Below the pieces are notes generated by a model. It ran no database searches and had not been told where the DNA came from. It saw nothing but the letters and a program-made list of their open reading frames with translations. Position numbers and translations under genes: made by a program. A DNA stretch of 64,000 nucleotides from JABHIE01 sp964584805 (GTDB taxonomy: Bacteria; Planctomycetota; UBA1135): positions 111,634 through 175,633 of the forward strand of contig CAZPAY010000003.1 of assembly GCA_964584805.1 (NCBI GenBank), written 5' to 3'. Below are positions 18,551 to 26,215 of the stretch, one piece after another (positions within the stretch are counted from its first letter, which is position 1; every line of letters begins with the position of its first letter).

Positions 18551-20026
18551 ATGCTCACACTACTGCTGCTGCTTGTCTGCATCCCGCAAACGCCACAAGA
18601 GCCCTTCAACAAGGCGCTTATGATCGGCATCGACGGCCTGCGACCCGATTGTCTCATTGCAGCAGACACGCCCGCTTTAGACGGTTTGGCCGCAAGTGGC
18701 ATCCTCAAACTCGATGCGCGCACGACTTCTATTACATCCTCTGGTCCGGCTTGGGCGACGCTTTTGACTGGTGCACGCATGTCGATGCACGGAGTGCGCG
18801 ACAACTCTTTCACAGATTTGCGCTTGGGCAGCAACCCGACTTGGCTCGCACAAATCGAGATGACTCGGCCTGAATTGTTCACGGCTTCGATCGTTCAGTG
18901 GAAGCCAATTCACGAACACCTTTTCCCCAAAGGCTCCATTGATTCATCCTCGACCGTCGAAAACGGTGCCGCTCTTTCCCGAGCGGCGGTTAGCTTGCTG
19001 AGTGATGCAAAGAAAAATGTCGATGCCCTATTCCTGCATTTTGATGATGTCGACCATGCCGGTCACGCTCACGGCTATGGCGTGGATGTACCGGAATACA
19101 TCGCAGCCATTGAAAAAGTCGATGGCCAAATTGGGGAGATAATGAAAACTCTTCGCAGCCGTTTGGATTTTGAAAAGGAGAATTGGCTCGTGCTCGTTGG
19201 CACCGACCACGGAGGAATGGGTAAAGGGCATGGCGCAGACATTCCAGAATGCCGCACTGTTTTTATGCTTGCAGGCGGAAAGGGCGCTGCCGGCATCCAA
19301 TGGCGCGAAAATGCCGAAATTCATGATTTCGCGCCGCGCGCACTGCAACACTTTCGCATCGAGGGTGCACGCATTCCGACCTCGCGAATGGAAACCCCGT
19401 GGTGGTCCAAGCGCCACTCCTTAATCAATCAGCGCACTCACGACGCCCCCAAGTCTGAGCTCCTTTTCATCGGTGATTCCATCACCCATTTCTGGGAGAA
19501 TGCCGGTGCGCGCGTTTGGGCAAAGCGTTTTATGGAAACGAGCACCCTCAATCTCGGCATCGCCGGCGACCGCACGGAACATCTGCTATGGCGATTACGC
19601 AACGGCAATCTCACCGGGCTCTCTCCCAAAGTGGCCGTCTTAATGATTGGGAGCAACAACGCGGGTCAGCTCAATCAGGAGCCCACGCAAACATTCCTTG
19701 GCATTCAAGCCATTGTCGCGGAACTGCAATTTCAACTACCGCAAACGAAAATACTACTGCTCGGCATTTTTCCGAGAGGCGCAAAGGCCGACGACCCGCA
19801 TCGCGTCCTGAATCGCGAAGTGAATGGCCTGCTTGCACCATGGGCCGACACGCAGGCGGGCGTGTACTTTTTAAATATCAACCTGCGTTTCCTGACCGAA
19901 AATGCCACGCTCGCACCCGAAATCATGCCCGACTTACTGCACCCGAATGAGCGCGGCTATCAAATCTGGGCGGATGCAATTGAGAGCAAATTGAGTGGGC
20001 TACTCAACCACACCGACTTGCGCTAA
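18551..20026 (+). CDS. Fusion: nucleotide pyrophosphatase/phosphodiesterase-like domain + SGNH (PAF-acetylhydrolase-like) esterase
   Basis: 491 residues behind a signal peptide. Residues ~20-275 form an alkaline-phosphatase-superfamily type I phosphodiesterase: metal ligand Asp28 (GIDGLRPD), nucleophile region SSGPAWATLLTG (Ser64 likely), HGVRDNSF, DDVDHAGHAHG and GTDHGGMGKGHG. Residues ~300-485 form an SGNH hydrolase: block I GDSIT (Ser310), block II NLGIAGDRTEHLLWRL, block III IGSNNAG, block V DLLHPNERGY (Asp and His). The second half is closest to the PAF-acetylhydrolase beta/gamma type. The two could remove a phosphodiester head group and an acyl ester from the same extracellular substrate. 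The 3' end overlaps the convergent AbiEii gene by 27 bases. Confidence 0.87.
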   Translation: MLTLLLLLVCIPQTPQEPFNKALMIGIDGLRPDCLIAADTPALDGLAASGILKLDARTTSITSSGPAWATLLTGARMSMHGVRDNSFTDLRLGSNPTWLAQIEMTRPELFTASIVQWKPIHEHLFPKGSIDSSSTVENGAALSRAAVSLLSDAKKNVDALFLHFDDVDHAGHAHGYGVDVPEYIAAIEKVDGQIGEIMKTLRSRLDFEKENWLVLVGTDHGGMGKGHGADIPECRTVFMLAGGKGAAGIQWRENAEIHDFAPRALQHFRIEGARIPTSRMETPWWSKRHSLINQRTHDAPKSELLFIGDSITHFWENAGARVWAKRFMETSTLNLGIAGDRTEHLLWRLRNGNLTGLSPKVAVLMIGSNNAGQLNQEPTQTFLGIQAIVAELQFQLPQTKILLLGIFPRGAKADDPHRVLNREVNGLLAPWADTQAGVYFLNINLRFLTENATLAPEIMPDLLHPNERGYQIWADAIESKLSGLLNHTDLR

Positions 20027-20956
20027 AAAGCTGCGAATCATTTCTGCACACGACTCAAGCGATCTGCGATCGCCCCAATGCAAAGAAGCGGCCGCAGACC
20101 AGGCGCGCTGAAGCTCATGATTGCGCTCTGAGCAACGGAATGCCAACCCAGCAGACATACTGCGAATCACCTTGATATCGCCGACATCAACCATCTCGCG
20201 ATAGAGCCCAAGGTACGCTTCAAAATCAGCACCTTGACGCTCGGTCAAACGCATTGCGATTGCCGCAGCATCTTCATAATGACGAACAAACTCTGCCGCA
20301 GCACGCCCGCTTTCATATCGACGACTTAGGGCATCTACTTTTTCAAAAAAAGTCACAATGGGCAATACACAAAGAATCGGCATTGGCCCACGGACTTGAT
20401 CGGCAACCACTTTTGGGAATCGCAATGCATAATCACCCGCCCATGAAGATATGGGCCTCAATTCAGATGGCGTGACCCCGGCGTAGCCAAACTCAAGAAG
20501 CACGCCTGAAGAAATAGGCGAGTGCTTATCAACAAATTGATTTGAATACCTCACACGAACGGCCACAGAACGCCAAATCGAATCAATCTGCTCAAAACTA
20601 CACTCGCAGCCTGGAATGACCAAATGGCTTAGCAACGTCTCATAGAAGCGCTTCCTCTCTTGAATGGCTCTAGCCCCCGAACTTTTCCAATTGTGATTTG
20701 GCGGCAGCGACCAATCAGCATCGACATCAATAAGCAAATCAAGGTCTTCCGAAAACCGCTCGATCATGGCGTAGCCCTTTGACAAAGATGTGCCACCCTT
20801 AAAATGAAGCGTATAGCCCAACTGCCGCAATGACCAAAGACAATGCACCACCCAATAGTCTTTTTCAACCATCTCGACAGGGATGCCATGCTTGACCGCA
20901 ACAACGCGAATCAACTCATCGAAGTCAGCCAAGTCATGAAGAAACGCCTCGCTCAC
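20000..20956 (-). CDS. AbiEii-type nucleotidyltransferase toxin (intact locus)
   Basis: 318 residues. Nucleotidyltransferase motifs are complete: HFKGGTSLSKGY (Lys53-Gly-Gly) followed by RFSEDLDL (Asp71, Asp73), the signature of AbiEii/AbiGii family toxins. Known members transfer nucleotides and arrest growth, giving phage-defence or plasmid-maintenance phenotypes. The start codon overlaps the antitoxin stop (ATGA), as expected for a coupled antitoxin-toxin pair. The lineage is clearly different from the remnant at 14 kb: similarity is confined to family motifs. Confidence 0.88.
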   Translation of the reverse strand: MSEAFLHDLADFDELIRVVAVKHGIPVEMVEKDYWVVHCLWSLRQLGYTLHFKGGTSLSKGYAMIERFSEDLDLLIDVDADWSLPPNHNWKSSGARAIQERKRFYETLLSHLVIPGCECSFEQIDSIWRSVAVRVRYSNQFVDKHSPISSGVLLEFGYAGVTPSELRPISSWAGDYALRFPKVVADQVRGPMPILCVLPIVTFFEKVDALSRRYESGRAAAEFVRHYEDAAAIAMRLTERQGADFEAYLGLYREMVDVGDIKVIRSMSAGLAFRCSERNHELQRAWSAAASLHWGDRRSLESCAEMIRSFLAQVGVVE

Positions 20957-21537
20957 AAACCAGCCTCATGGATGGCGGCGGCGATGCCAGCACGCGTTGC
21001 CTTGCGACCATATTGTGTTGCCCGCTGAATCAGTACATGGTGATCGAACTCGCCCACGACCAAAGCATCAGCAAGTTGATCGACGAGTACATCAAAACTC
21101 TGTGCGGCAAATTGCGCGTGATTTAACAGGTCGACCACATACCATTCAAGAGTGGGGTTGCGAGGGAATGGAATTTTGCGCATCAAAAAGTGGTGCCCAG
21201 CCAACTCGATAGAGCCAGACCGTTGACGGTTGTAAACCCACTGCTCGGCGTGCACGGCAGTGGCCCCCAAACCAAGTGTGTTCCATTTTATGCTGCCGCT
21301 ATAGACCCAATCCTTGCCCTGCTTTCCTTGAAGCCAAGCGCTCAACACAGACTCAGCCGTGGGCGGAATTGCACCCCAACGCGTAACCTTAGGCGCGTAA
21401 TAAAGCCCACCCTGCAGTTTGCATAGAACCCCTTCGCAAACCAGCCCGCCGACATAACGAGTGGGGTTGCTTGATACCGAAGCAAAATCGCTTGTGCGAT
21501 AGACTTTGCCTTTTCGAATGGACTTTTCAGGAGACAT
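20953..21537 (-). CDS. AbiEi-type antitoxin / transcriptional regulator (intact locus)
   Basis: 194 residues, intact. The N-terminal part resembles an AbiEi winged helix (GKVYRTSDFASVSSNPTRYV, LVCEGVLCKLQGGLYYAP). The C-terminal part has the antitoxin domain (VDLLNHAQFAAQSFDVLVDQLADAL). I take ATG 21537 as the start because a near-perfect palindrome overlaps it and because the longer frame adds only untypical residues. It overlaps the toxin by 4 bases, so the two form a standard type IV-like toxin-antitoxin operon. It lies 65 bases downstream of the pyruvate kinase stop. Confidence 0.8.
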   Translation of the reverse strand: MSPEKSIRKGKVYRTSDFASVSSNPTRYVGGLVCEGVLCKLQGGLYYAPKVTRWGAIPPTAESVLSAWLQGKQGKDWVYSGSIKWNTLGLGATAVHAEQWVYNRQRSGSIELAGHHFLMRKIPFPRNPTLEWYVVDLLNHAQFAAQSFDVLVDQLADALVVGEFDHHVLIQRATQYGRKATRAGIAAAIHEAGL

Positions 21538-21569
21538 GTGTATGTTTTTTTCCGAAAAAATCATACACA
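21537..21569. promoter_or_regulatory. 33-bp palindrome at the second AbiEi start: probable operator
   Basis: TGTGTATG (21537-21544) and CATACACA (21562-21569) form a perfect 8-bp outer repeat. Between them TTTTTTC and GAAAAAA pair around a single central C, with one T/T mismatch. The dyad includes the first base of the antitoxin ATG, the same arrangement as the nested palindrome in front of the AbiEi gene at 15 kb, though the sequences differ. Likely the binding site for antitoxin autorepression. Confidence 0.62.
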
Positions 21570-21602
21570 ACGCGGCACATTCGCGCAAGATTTTTCTACT
21601 AT

Positions 21603-23048
21603 TTAGCCCAAATCCCGCAAGCGCAAGAGCCGCAGAGTGCGGGTCGTCCCTGACACCTGAAACGAGCCCGTCAAGACGGTCATCAGCTCATCAGACTTGA
21701 GCGATCCGCTCTGCTCAAGCAACTCGCGCGCCTCTCGATTGCGGTCGGCAAAGCCTCGCGCCTTTTTCGTTTTGGCTGGCCGCACGCCCCACAAAAGCGC
21801 CATGCGGTGATACGCGGCTCGGCGATTTGTCACCGCGACAATCGGCACCTGCGCACGAAAAGATGAAACCAAGCACGGCGTGCGGCCTGTTTCGGTGAAG
21901 GCCAAAATGAGTTGCGCGTCGGCCTGTTGCGTGGCCTGAATCGCAGCGTTGACAATCGCAAGCGTAATCGTCGCGCCGGGCAAACCTTCGCGGTTGACGG
22001 AAGGCTTGAGTCGCCAGTTTTCCGTAAACAATTCCGACTCTGTGCGCGCAACAATGCGATGCATCAACCTGCACACTTCAAGGGCGTGTTCCCCCACCGC
22101 CGTTTCGCCCGAAAGCATCACCGCGTCGACGCCATCGACCACAGCGTTTGCGACATCCGAAACCTCAGCGCGCGTGGGTTGCGCGGCCGTGATCATGCTC
22201 TCAAGCATTTGTGTCGCGACAATCACAGGCGTGGCCGATGCAATCGCGCGGCGCACGATGCGTTTTTGAATCGTCGGGACGACCTCATACCCCATCTCGA
22301 CCGCCAAATCACCACGCGCAACCATCGCCGCATCGCTCACCTCAAGAATGGCGTCTAAATGTTCAATCGCCTCGGGGTGCTCAAGCTTGGCGATAATCGG
22401 GATGTCGCTATCATGCTTGGCGATGGCGCGTTGCAGCGTTTTGATATCTTTTGCCGAACGCACAAAACTGAGGGCAATCCAATCCATGCCCGTTTCGACA
22501 GCAAATGCGACATCAGCACGGTCTTTTGCAGACAATGCCGGCGCGCTCACGGAACTATCGGGCAGATTGACGCCTTGGTTTGGCGAGAGCGTGCAACCGC
22601 GATCGACCCGGCATTTCACGACCTTATCGGTTTTACTCAAAACCACTAATTCGGCCCGCCCATCGCGCAATAAAACGCGATCGCCTTTTTTTACATCTTT
22701 CACAAAACCGCGATAATCAACCGGCAAGATGCCGTCAGCGCTCATGGATTTGCCGACTTTCAACGAAACCTTTTCGCCGACCTCAAGTTCCAAATCACCC
22801 GACCAGCGGCCCATCCGAATCCGCGGGCCGCGCAAGTCACAAATCATCGAAACCGGCCGCACCAATTTTTTGCGCGCGCGCTTTACTGCCGCCACCCATT
22901 TCCGCCGCGTGGCTTCATCACCATGAGACATATTGAAACGGAAGGCGTCCACACCCGCGAGAATCATGGCTTCCATCTGCGCCTGCTTGCCGCACGATGG
23001 GCCGAGGGTCGCGATGATTTTGGTGCGTGCTAGGTTTTGTTCGAGCAT
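21603..23048 (-). CDS. pyk: Pyruvate kinase
   Basis: 481 residues, the standard bacterial length. Converts phosphoenolpyruvate and ADP to pyruvate and ATP in glycolysis. Motifs in order: RTKIIATLGPS, FRFNMSHG, DLRGPRIRMG, a lid domain, DRADVAFAVETGMDWIALSFV, the catalytic lysine in IPIIAKLEHPEA, GDLAVEMG, ATQMLESM and AVMLSGETAVG. The ATG at 23048 gives the family N-terminus; a longer frame from 23183 would read across the end of the neighbouring gene. The start codon sits at the base of a GC-rich hairpin. Confidence 0.96.
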   Translation of the reverse strand: MLEQNLARTKIIATLGPSCGKQAQMEAMILAGVDAFRFNMSHGDEATRRKWVAAVKRARKKLVRPVSMICDLRGPRIRMGRWSGDLELEVGEKVSLKVGKSMSADGILPVDYRGFVKDVKKGDRVLLRDGRAELVVLSKTDKVVKCRVDRGCTLSPNQGVNLPDSSVSAPALSAKDRADVAFAVETGMDWIALSFVRSAKDIKTLQRAIAKHDSDIPIIAKLEHPEAIEHLDAILEVSDAAMVARGDLAVEMGYEVVPTIQKRIVRRAIASATPVIVATQMLESMITAAQPTRAEVSDVANAVVDGVDAVMLSGETAVGEHALEVCRLMHRIVARTESELFTENWRLKPSVNREGLPGATITLAIVNAAIQATQQADAQLILAFTETGRTPCLVSSFRAQVPIVAVTNRRAAYHRMALLWGVRPAKTKKARGFADRNREARELLEQSGSLKSDELMTVLTGSFQVSGTTRTLRLLRLRDLG

Positions 23049-23071
23049 TGGGGGGTATTTTAGCCCCCCAA
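23048..23071 (-). promoter_or_regulatory. Hairpin touching the pyk start codon
   Basis: TTGGGGGG and CCCCCCAA form a perfect 8-bp inverted repeat with an 8-base loop. On the transcribed strand its 3' arm ends at the A of the pyk ATG, so if transcribed it would cover the whole ribosome loading region. No Shine-Dalgarno is visible. It may act as a translation-limiting structure or as the 3' end of the upstream gene's message, whose stop is 18 bases away. Confidence 0.45.
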
Positions 23072-23088
23072 GCTCGATTGATTCTTGC

Positions 23089-24459
23089 TCAACTCGACTT
23101 GTTTTTTTTGCCTGCCGCTCTTTCTTCAACAAACGCCCGCAAATCAACCGCCCCACCGTTGCGGCGGCAGTAGCCACAGCCAAACGAATCAGTGGCTATC
23201 ATCAAAGCATGGCCTGTGCCTGGGCAGCGCGCGCGCCAAGAATGTTCGTTATGGCCCGCCGGTTGTGGATCCAAGCCACACTCTTTCGCCACGCGGACGA
23301 CATCGCCGGGGTTTGCAATGGCGTCGTCTTTGTTTTTCTGAATGGTCTCTCTGGCCTTTGTAATTGCGCTATTCAAAACATCGCTCCATGATTCGATATT
23401 CCCGAACCCATTACAGGCATGAGTCAGACGCGCTGGCCGTGGCGCAAAGGGGTTGGCGATTCGAGCCAGCATCATCTTTTCGAAGAAGTCTTGGATGACC
23501 CCTTGCTCAAGACTCGCCCCTTTGAGCTCGCCCGTCACGCCGATTGGCAACTGCACGACTTCCTTCACCTCGCTCCATTTATTGCCGTTTAAAGTGTCCA
23601 TTGAGATTGTCGCGCGCGAACAATTCTCGACTTGGTTGTACCAAATTCTCTCAAAAATCGGTGGGCCATATTCACCCGGAAGCGTCGGTGCTTCCATCAC
23701 GCTTTCGAGAACACACACCAAAGTCGCACCTGTTTTTTCACTGCAATCGGAGCATGCTTCGATATTGCCTGATTCAACCTGACCCACGCTCGTTGTTTGC
23801 CGACCCTTGCACTTCTTACATCGCAATTCCGCAAAACGCGCGGTTGCTACTTTTAGGTAGTGCTGATCCAGCTCGCGGACGACATCCCATGTGCCGACGG
23901 ATTGGATATGCGCAATGTCATAGCCAATCAGTTCTTTGCGGTCACCGCTGAAGAAGACATACCGCCCGTCTTTGGGAAGCTCTTCCAACTCAGCCGTTAG
24001 CCCGCCCATCCAGGGGATGCCTTGGGCCAGTGCGGCAAACTCATCAACGGATTCCGCTGCGATAGCCCCTAAACCCGGGCGGTCGCGCACGATGTATGGC
24101 GCAAACGAGACTTTTGCCCCACGGCGCTCGCGCACTCTTTTGAGCTCTGCCATGCCCGGCAACTCTCGTGGAAAGAAAACGAGCACTCGCATGTCTTGCT
24201 GTGCCAACAGCTCGGGCAATGAGTCGCGCGACCAAGTCGCTGCATCTGCGCCTGCTGCATCGCAATAATGCCCAAGCATTTCATGCGGCTTCGTGGCCTC
24301 AGGGTGAAATGCAATCGCACCATCTTTCCACTCAAAGGGAAAGACCACGCCTCCAGTCGGCACAGACCAACCTTGCAGAGCAAAGTGCATATCGATTGCA
24401 GAAGATGGAGCTGCGTTTTCGCACTCTGGAAGTATTCTATTTTTGTCAAAAAGTGACAT
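23089..24459 (-). CDS. Unrecognised two-zinc-finger protein with a primase CHC2-like C-terminus
   Basis: 456 residues, no whole-length family recognised. A central zinc ribbon is formed by C214-x2-C217-x18-C236-x2-C239. The C-terminal ~65 residues resemble the CHC2 zinc finger of DnaG-type primases: DVVRVAKECGLDPQ, then C412-x4-H417-x10-C428-x2-C431 (CPGTGH…FGCGYC) and GGAVDLRAFVEE. The N-terminal third contains VLVFFPRELPGMAELK, which may be a Toprim-like or Rossmann segment, but no clear Toprim acidic triad is seen. The Shine-Dalgarno AGGA lies 9 bases before ATG. It could be a nucleic-acid-binding protein of a mobile or defence element. Confidence 0.6.
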   Translation of the reverse strand: MSLFDKNRILPECENAAPSSAIDMHFALQGWSVPTGGVVFPFEWKDGAIAFHPEATKPHEMLGHYCDAAGADAATWSRDSLPELLAQQDMRVLVFFPRELPGMAELKRVRERRGAKVSFAPYIVRDRPGLGAIAAESVDEFAALAQGIPWMGGLTAELEELPKDGRYVFFSGDRKELIGYDIAHIQSVGTWDVVRELDQHYLKVATARFAELRCKKCKGRQTTSVGQVESGNIEACSDCSEKTGATLVCVLESVMEAPTLPGEYGPPIFERIWYNQVENCSRATISMDTLNGNKWSEVKEVVQLPIGVTGELKGASLEQGVIQDFFEKMMLARIANPFAPRPARLTHACNGFGNIESWSDVLNSAITKARETIQKNKDDAIANPGDVVRVAKECGLDPQPAGHNEHSWRARCPGTGHALMIATDSFGCGYCRRNGGAVDLRAFVEERAAGKKNKSS

Positions 24460-24502
24460 GTTGTTTCCTGTTGGTTAAGGGAGAACAACACCAAAGAGAG
24501 AG

Positions 24503-24591
24503 ACATCGCCCACGAGGGGCTGACCTCGCCACCGTGCCCCGCGGGGTCGGTTGGCGCCCAGATAGAAGAGGTCTACTGGGGCTCTTGATGT
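24503..24591. repeat. Structured intergenic element, copy 1
   Basis: An 89-bp element repeated at 25254-25343. Possible helices: closing stem ACATC 24503-24507 / GATGT 24587-24591; hairpin GCCC 24508-24511 / GGGC 24517-24520; hairpin GCCACCG 24528-24534 / CGG-T-TGGC 24548-24555 with CCCC/GGGG inside; hairpin CCCAG 24557-24561 / CTGGG 24576-24580. GACCTC 24522-24527 can pair with GAGGTC 24568-24573 in the last loop, giving a pseudoknot. It sits 32 bases after the stop of the 164-residue gene and 43 bases before the zinc-finger gene start. Strand is undetermined; the flanking genes are on the minus strand. Confidence 0.75.
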
Positions 24592-24623
24592 CGGTTTGTC
24601 GACTCGGTTTTGAGTCTGCTTTT

Positions 24624-25118
24624 TTATTCGTTGTTGAGTCGGTTTTTTTCGTTGTGAATAGGTTTTATCTCGCAACCAAGGGCAATGGAATCTTTCCACT
24701 CTTGGAGAATTTTCTTGTCAATATCTGGGTCGTCAGTCCAAAAAAACTCAGAGTAACAATCGGCCATGCCGCAAGCGCCATCTCGGATATCTTCCTCAGG
24801 ATCATGCCCCAGCTCACTACGCAAAATGTCGTCAATCATGAGGTAGAACGCGTTGTCACGCATGTTACCGCGAACATCTTTATCGTCTTGTGATTCAGCG
24901 ATGATGAGTCGTTTCCAATACTCGCTCATCCGGTTACAGGCCCAGTGAATGGTCCTGGGATCTCGACTTTCCCATAACTTCTGAATTTCATTCTCAGTCT
25001 CTTCGTATAGCTCCCAATCCAGGTTTACTTCGTCAAACATCGACCATTTTATTTCCGAAAACGGCGCGGCGCCATTCAGGCTCATGTCATATTCAAAGAG
25101 TAGGTAGTGATCACTCAT
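24624..25118 (-). CDS. Unrecognised small acidic protein
   Basis: 164 residues, strongly acidic and rich in Asp, Glu and Trp, no signal peptide or membrane helix. No family recognised. A good Shine-Dalgarno (GAGGA, 8 bases before the ATG at 25118) supports the start. It lies exactly between the two copies of the structured repeat, giving it a cassette-like appearance. Size and charge would fit an inhibitor or immunity-type protein, but that is speculation. The sequence just below its stop contains a small GACTC/GAGTC hairpin. Confidence 0.55.
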   Translation of the reverse strand: MSDHYLLFEYDMSLNGAAPFSEIKWSMFDEVNLDWELYEETENEIQKLWESRDPRTIHWACNRMSEYWKRLIIAESQDDKDVRGNMRDNAFYLMIDDILRSELGHDPEEDIRDGACGMADCYSEFFWTDDPDIDKKILQEWKDSIALGCEIKPIHNEKNRLNNE

Positions 25119-25253
25119 TTTTCATTCCTCTATTCAGGGTTAAATCGAAGGTAAGTTTGCCTTCGCACACTAGATTAAGCCGCACTTTGTCAGTTCTTGT
25201 CACTGGACTATTTAATTCGGTGTTTTTTTTGCGCTCAGCCGGATGGCATCGCC

Positions 25254-25343
25254 ACATCGCCCCGCGGGGCTGACCTCGGCCACCGTGCCCCACCGTGGGG
25301 TCGGTTGGCGCCTAAGAAAAGAGGTCACTTAGGCTCTTGATGT
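25254..25343. repeat. Structured intergenic element, copy 2
   Basis: Second copy of the element at 24503-24591. The same helices are present with paired changes: ACATC 25254-25258 / GATGT 25339-25343; GCCCC 25259-25263 / GGGGC 25266-25270; GCCACCG 25279-25285 / CGG-T-TGGC 25302-25309 enclosing CCCC 25288-25291 / GGGG 25297-25300; GCCTAAG 25310-25316 / CTTAGGC 25328-25334. The pseudoknot strands GACCTC 25272-25277 and GAGGTC 25321-25326 are identical to copy 1. Hairpin CCCAG/CTGGG of copy 1 becomes CCTAAG/CTTAGG here, a compensated change. It lies 68 bases after the stop of the 267-residue gene and 135 bases before the 164-residue gene. Confidence 0.75.
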
Positions 25344-25411
25344 TGATTCGATTCTAACTAGGTTTGTAGATTGTGCAAGAAAACGCCGACAAAAAAATAC
25401 AAACGATGCAC

Positions 25412-26215
25412 TCAGATTTTATGAAACTTCTTTCGAAACACGCAGGGGCCCTTTCCCTCAATCCGGTCATTTACCCAATTAACCGCCGACACCCATTCTT
25501 TTATTGAACCCCCGCCACGCATGACCAATTGGCGGAGTACCTCTTCAAAATGAGATGGCCTCATCTCGTCAAAGCCCGGCTGTTTCTCTAGGTAGTTTAA
25601 AGACCACATTTCAGCCAGAATCCAATAATCATAGGGCTCTTTTTTTTCCGAGTTCTGCCGCTGCAGCTCTGTGAAGAACTCGTTGAAAGAGCCATCTGAG
25701 GTATGAGCACTAATCACAACAGCCTTAATCAAATGAGCCAATTCAGACTCGTAATTGCGAACCCCCCAAATCTCTTCCACCACCGAAAGCTTGCGATAAG
25801 CTTCTTTTACATCTTCATATCGCGTAGCCTGCGAGGCCGATTCGCGAGTCCAAAGGATGTACTCAAGGAGCTCTCTCAGTGCGGCAGTATCGCCTGATTC
25901 CGCGGATGCGCTCAGTAATTCAAGATACGAATCACTCTGGGGGCCGTGAAAGCGCGCCTGCTCAAGCAAGAGCTCACTCGCGCGAAGATTGAGTGCTGAT
26001 GCTTGGAGAATCTTGGTATTCCTTCGATTGGAGTCCCATGAAACCCCGAACGGCCGGCGAGAACCCGACAAAGGAGGTGCCTGATAGGCATGCAGACTTG
26101 GGATAGACACTGACTCTAAATCTGGGCCCGCAAAGGTAAAAATCACTTTGCCAACAACATATGCACCGATAGCCAAAACGACGAACAATGTGACGACAGG
26201 CAACTCTCTTTCCAT
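25412..26215 (-). CDS. Unrecognised membrane-anchored protein
   Basis: 267 residues. One N-terminal transmembrane helix (VVTLFVVLAIGAYVVGKVIF) followed by a soluble, mainly helical domain of about 240 residues containing short paired helices (ELLLEQARF, YLELLSASAESGDTAALRELLEYIL) that may be TPR-like. No family recognised. It is the most upstream gene of the three-gene accessory stretch on the minus strand. The 200 bases between its start and the HIT gene hold no gene or clear signal. Confidence 0.55.
   Translation of the reverse strand: MERELPVVTLFVVLAIGAYVVGKVIFTFAGPDLESVSIPSLHAYQAPPLSGSRRPFGVSWDSNRRNTKILQASALNLRASELLLEQARFHGPQSDSYLELLSASAESGDTAALRELLEYILWTRESASQATRYEDVKEAYRKLSVVEEIWGVRNYESELAHLIKAVVISAHTSDGSFNEFFTELQRQNSEKKEPYDYWILAEMWSLNYLEKQPGFDEMRPSHFEEVLRQLVMRGGGSIKEWVSAVNWVNDRIEGKGPCVFRKKFHKI

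Noticed and set aside
24601..24620. GACTC/GAGTC hairpin followed by T6 on the plus strand
   Set aside because: No plus-strand gene upstream to terminate; on the minus strand it has no U-tract.
24503..25343. Integron attC sites
   Set aside because: The repeats are intergenic and folded, but I find no RYYYAAC/GTTRRRY end pairs and no integrase; also no third copy after the zinc-finger gene.
24503..25343. CRISPR or type III toxin-antitoxin RNA repeats
   Set aside because: Only two copies 750 bases apart with a gene between them; not tandem.
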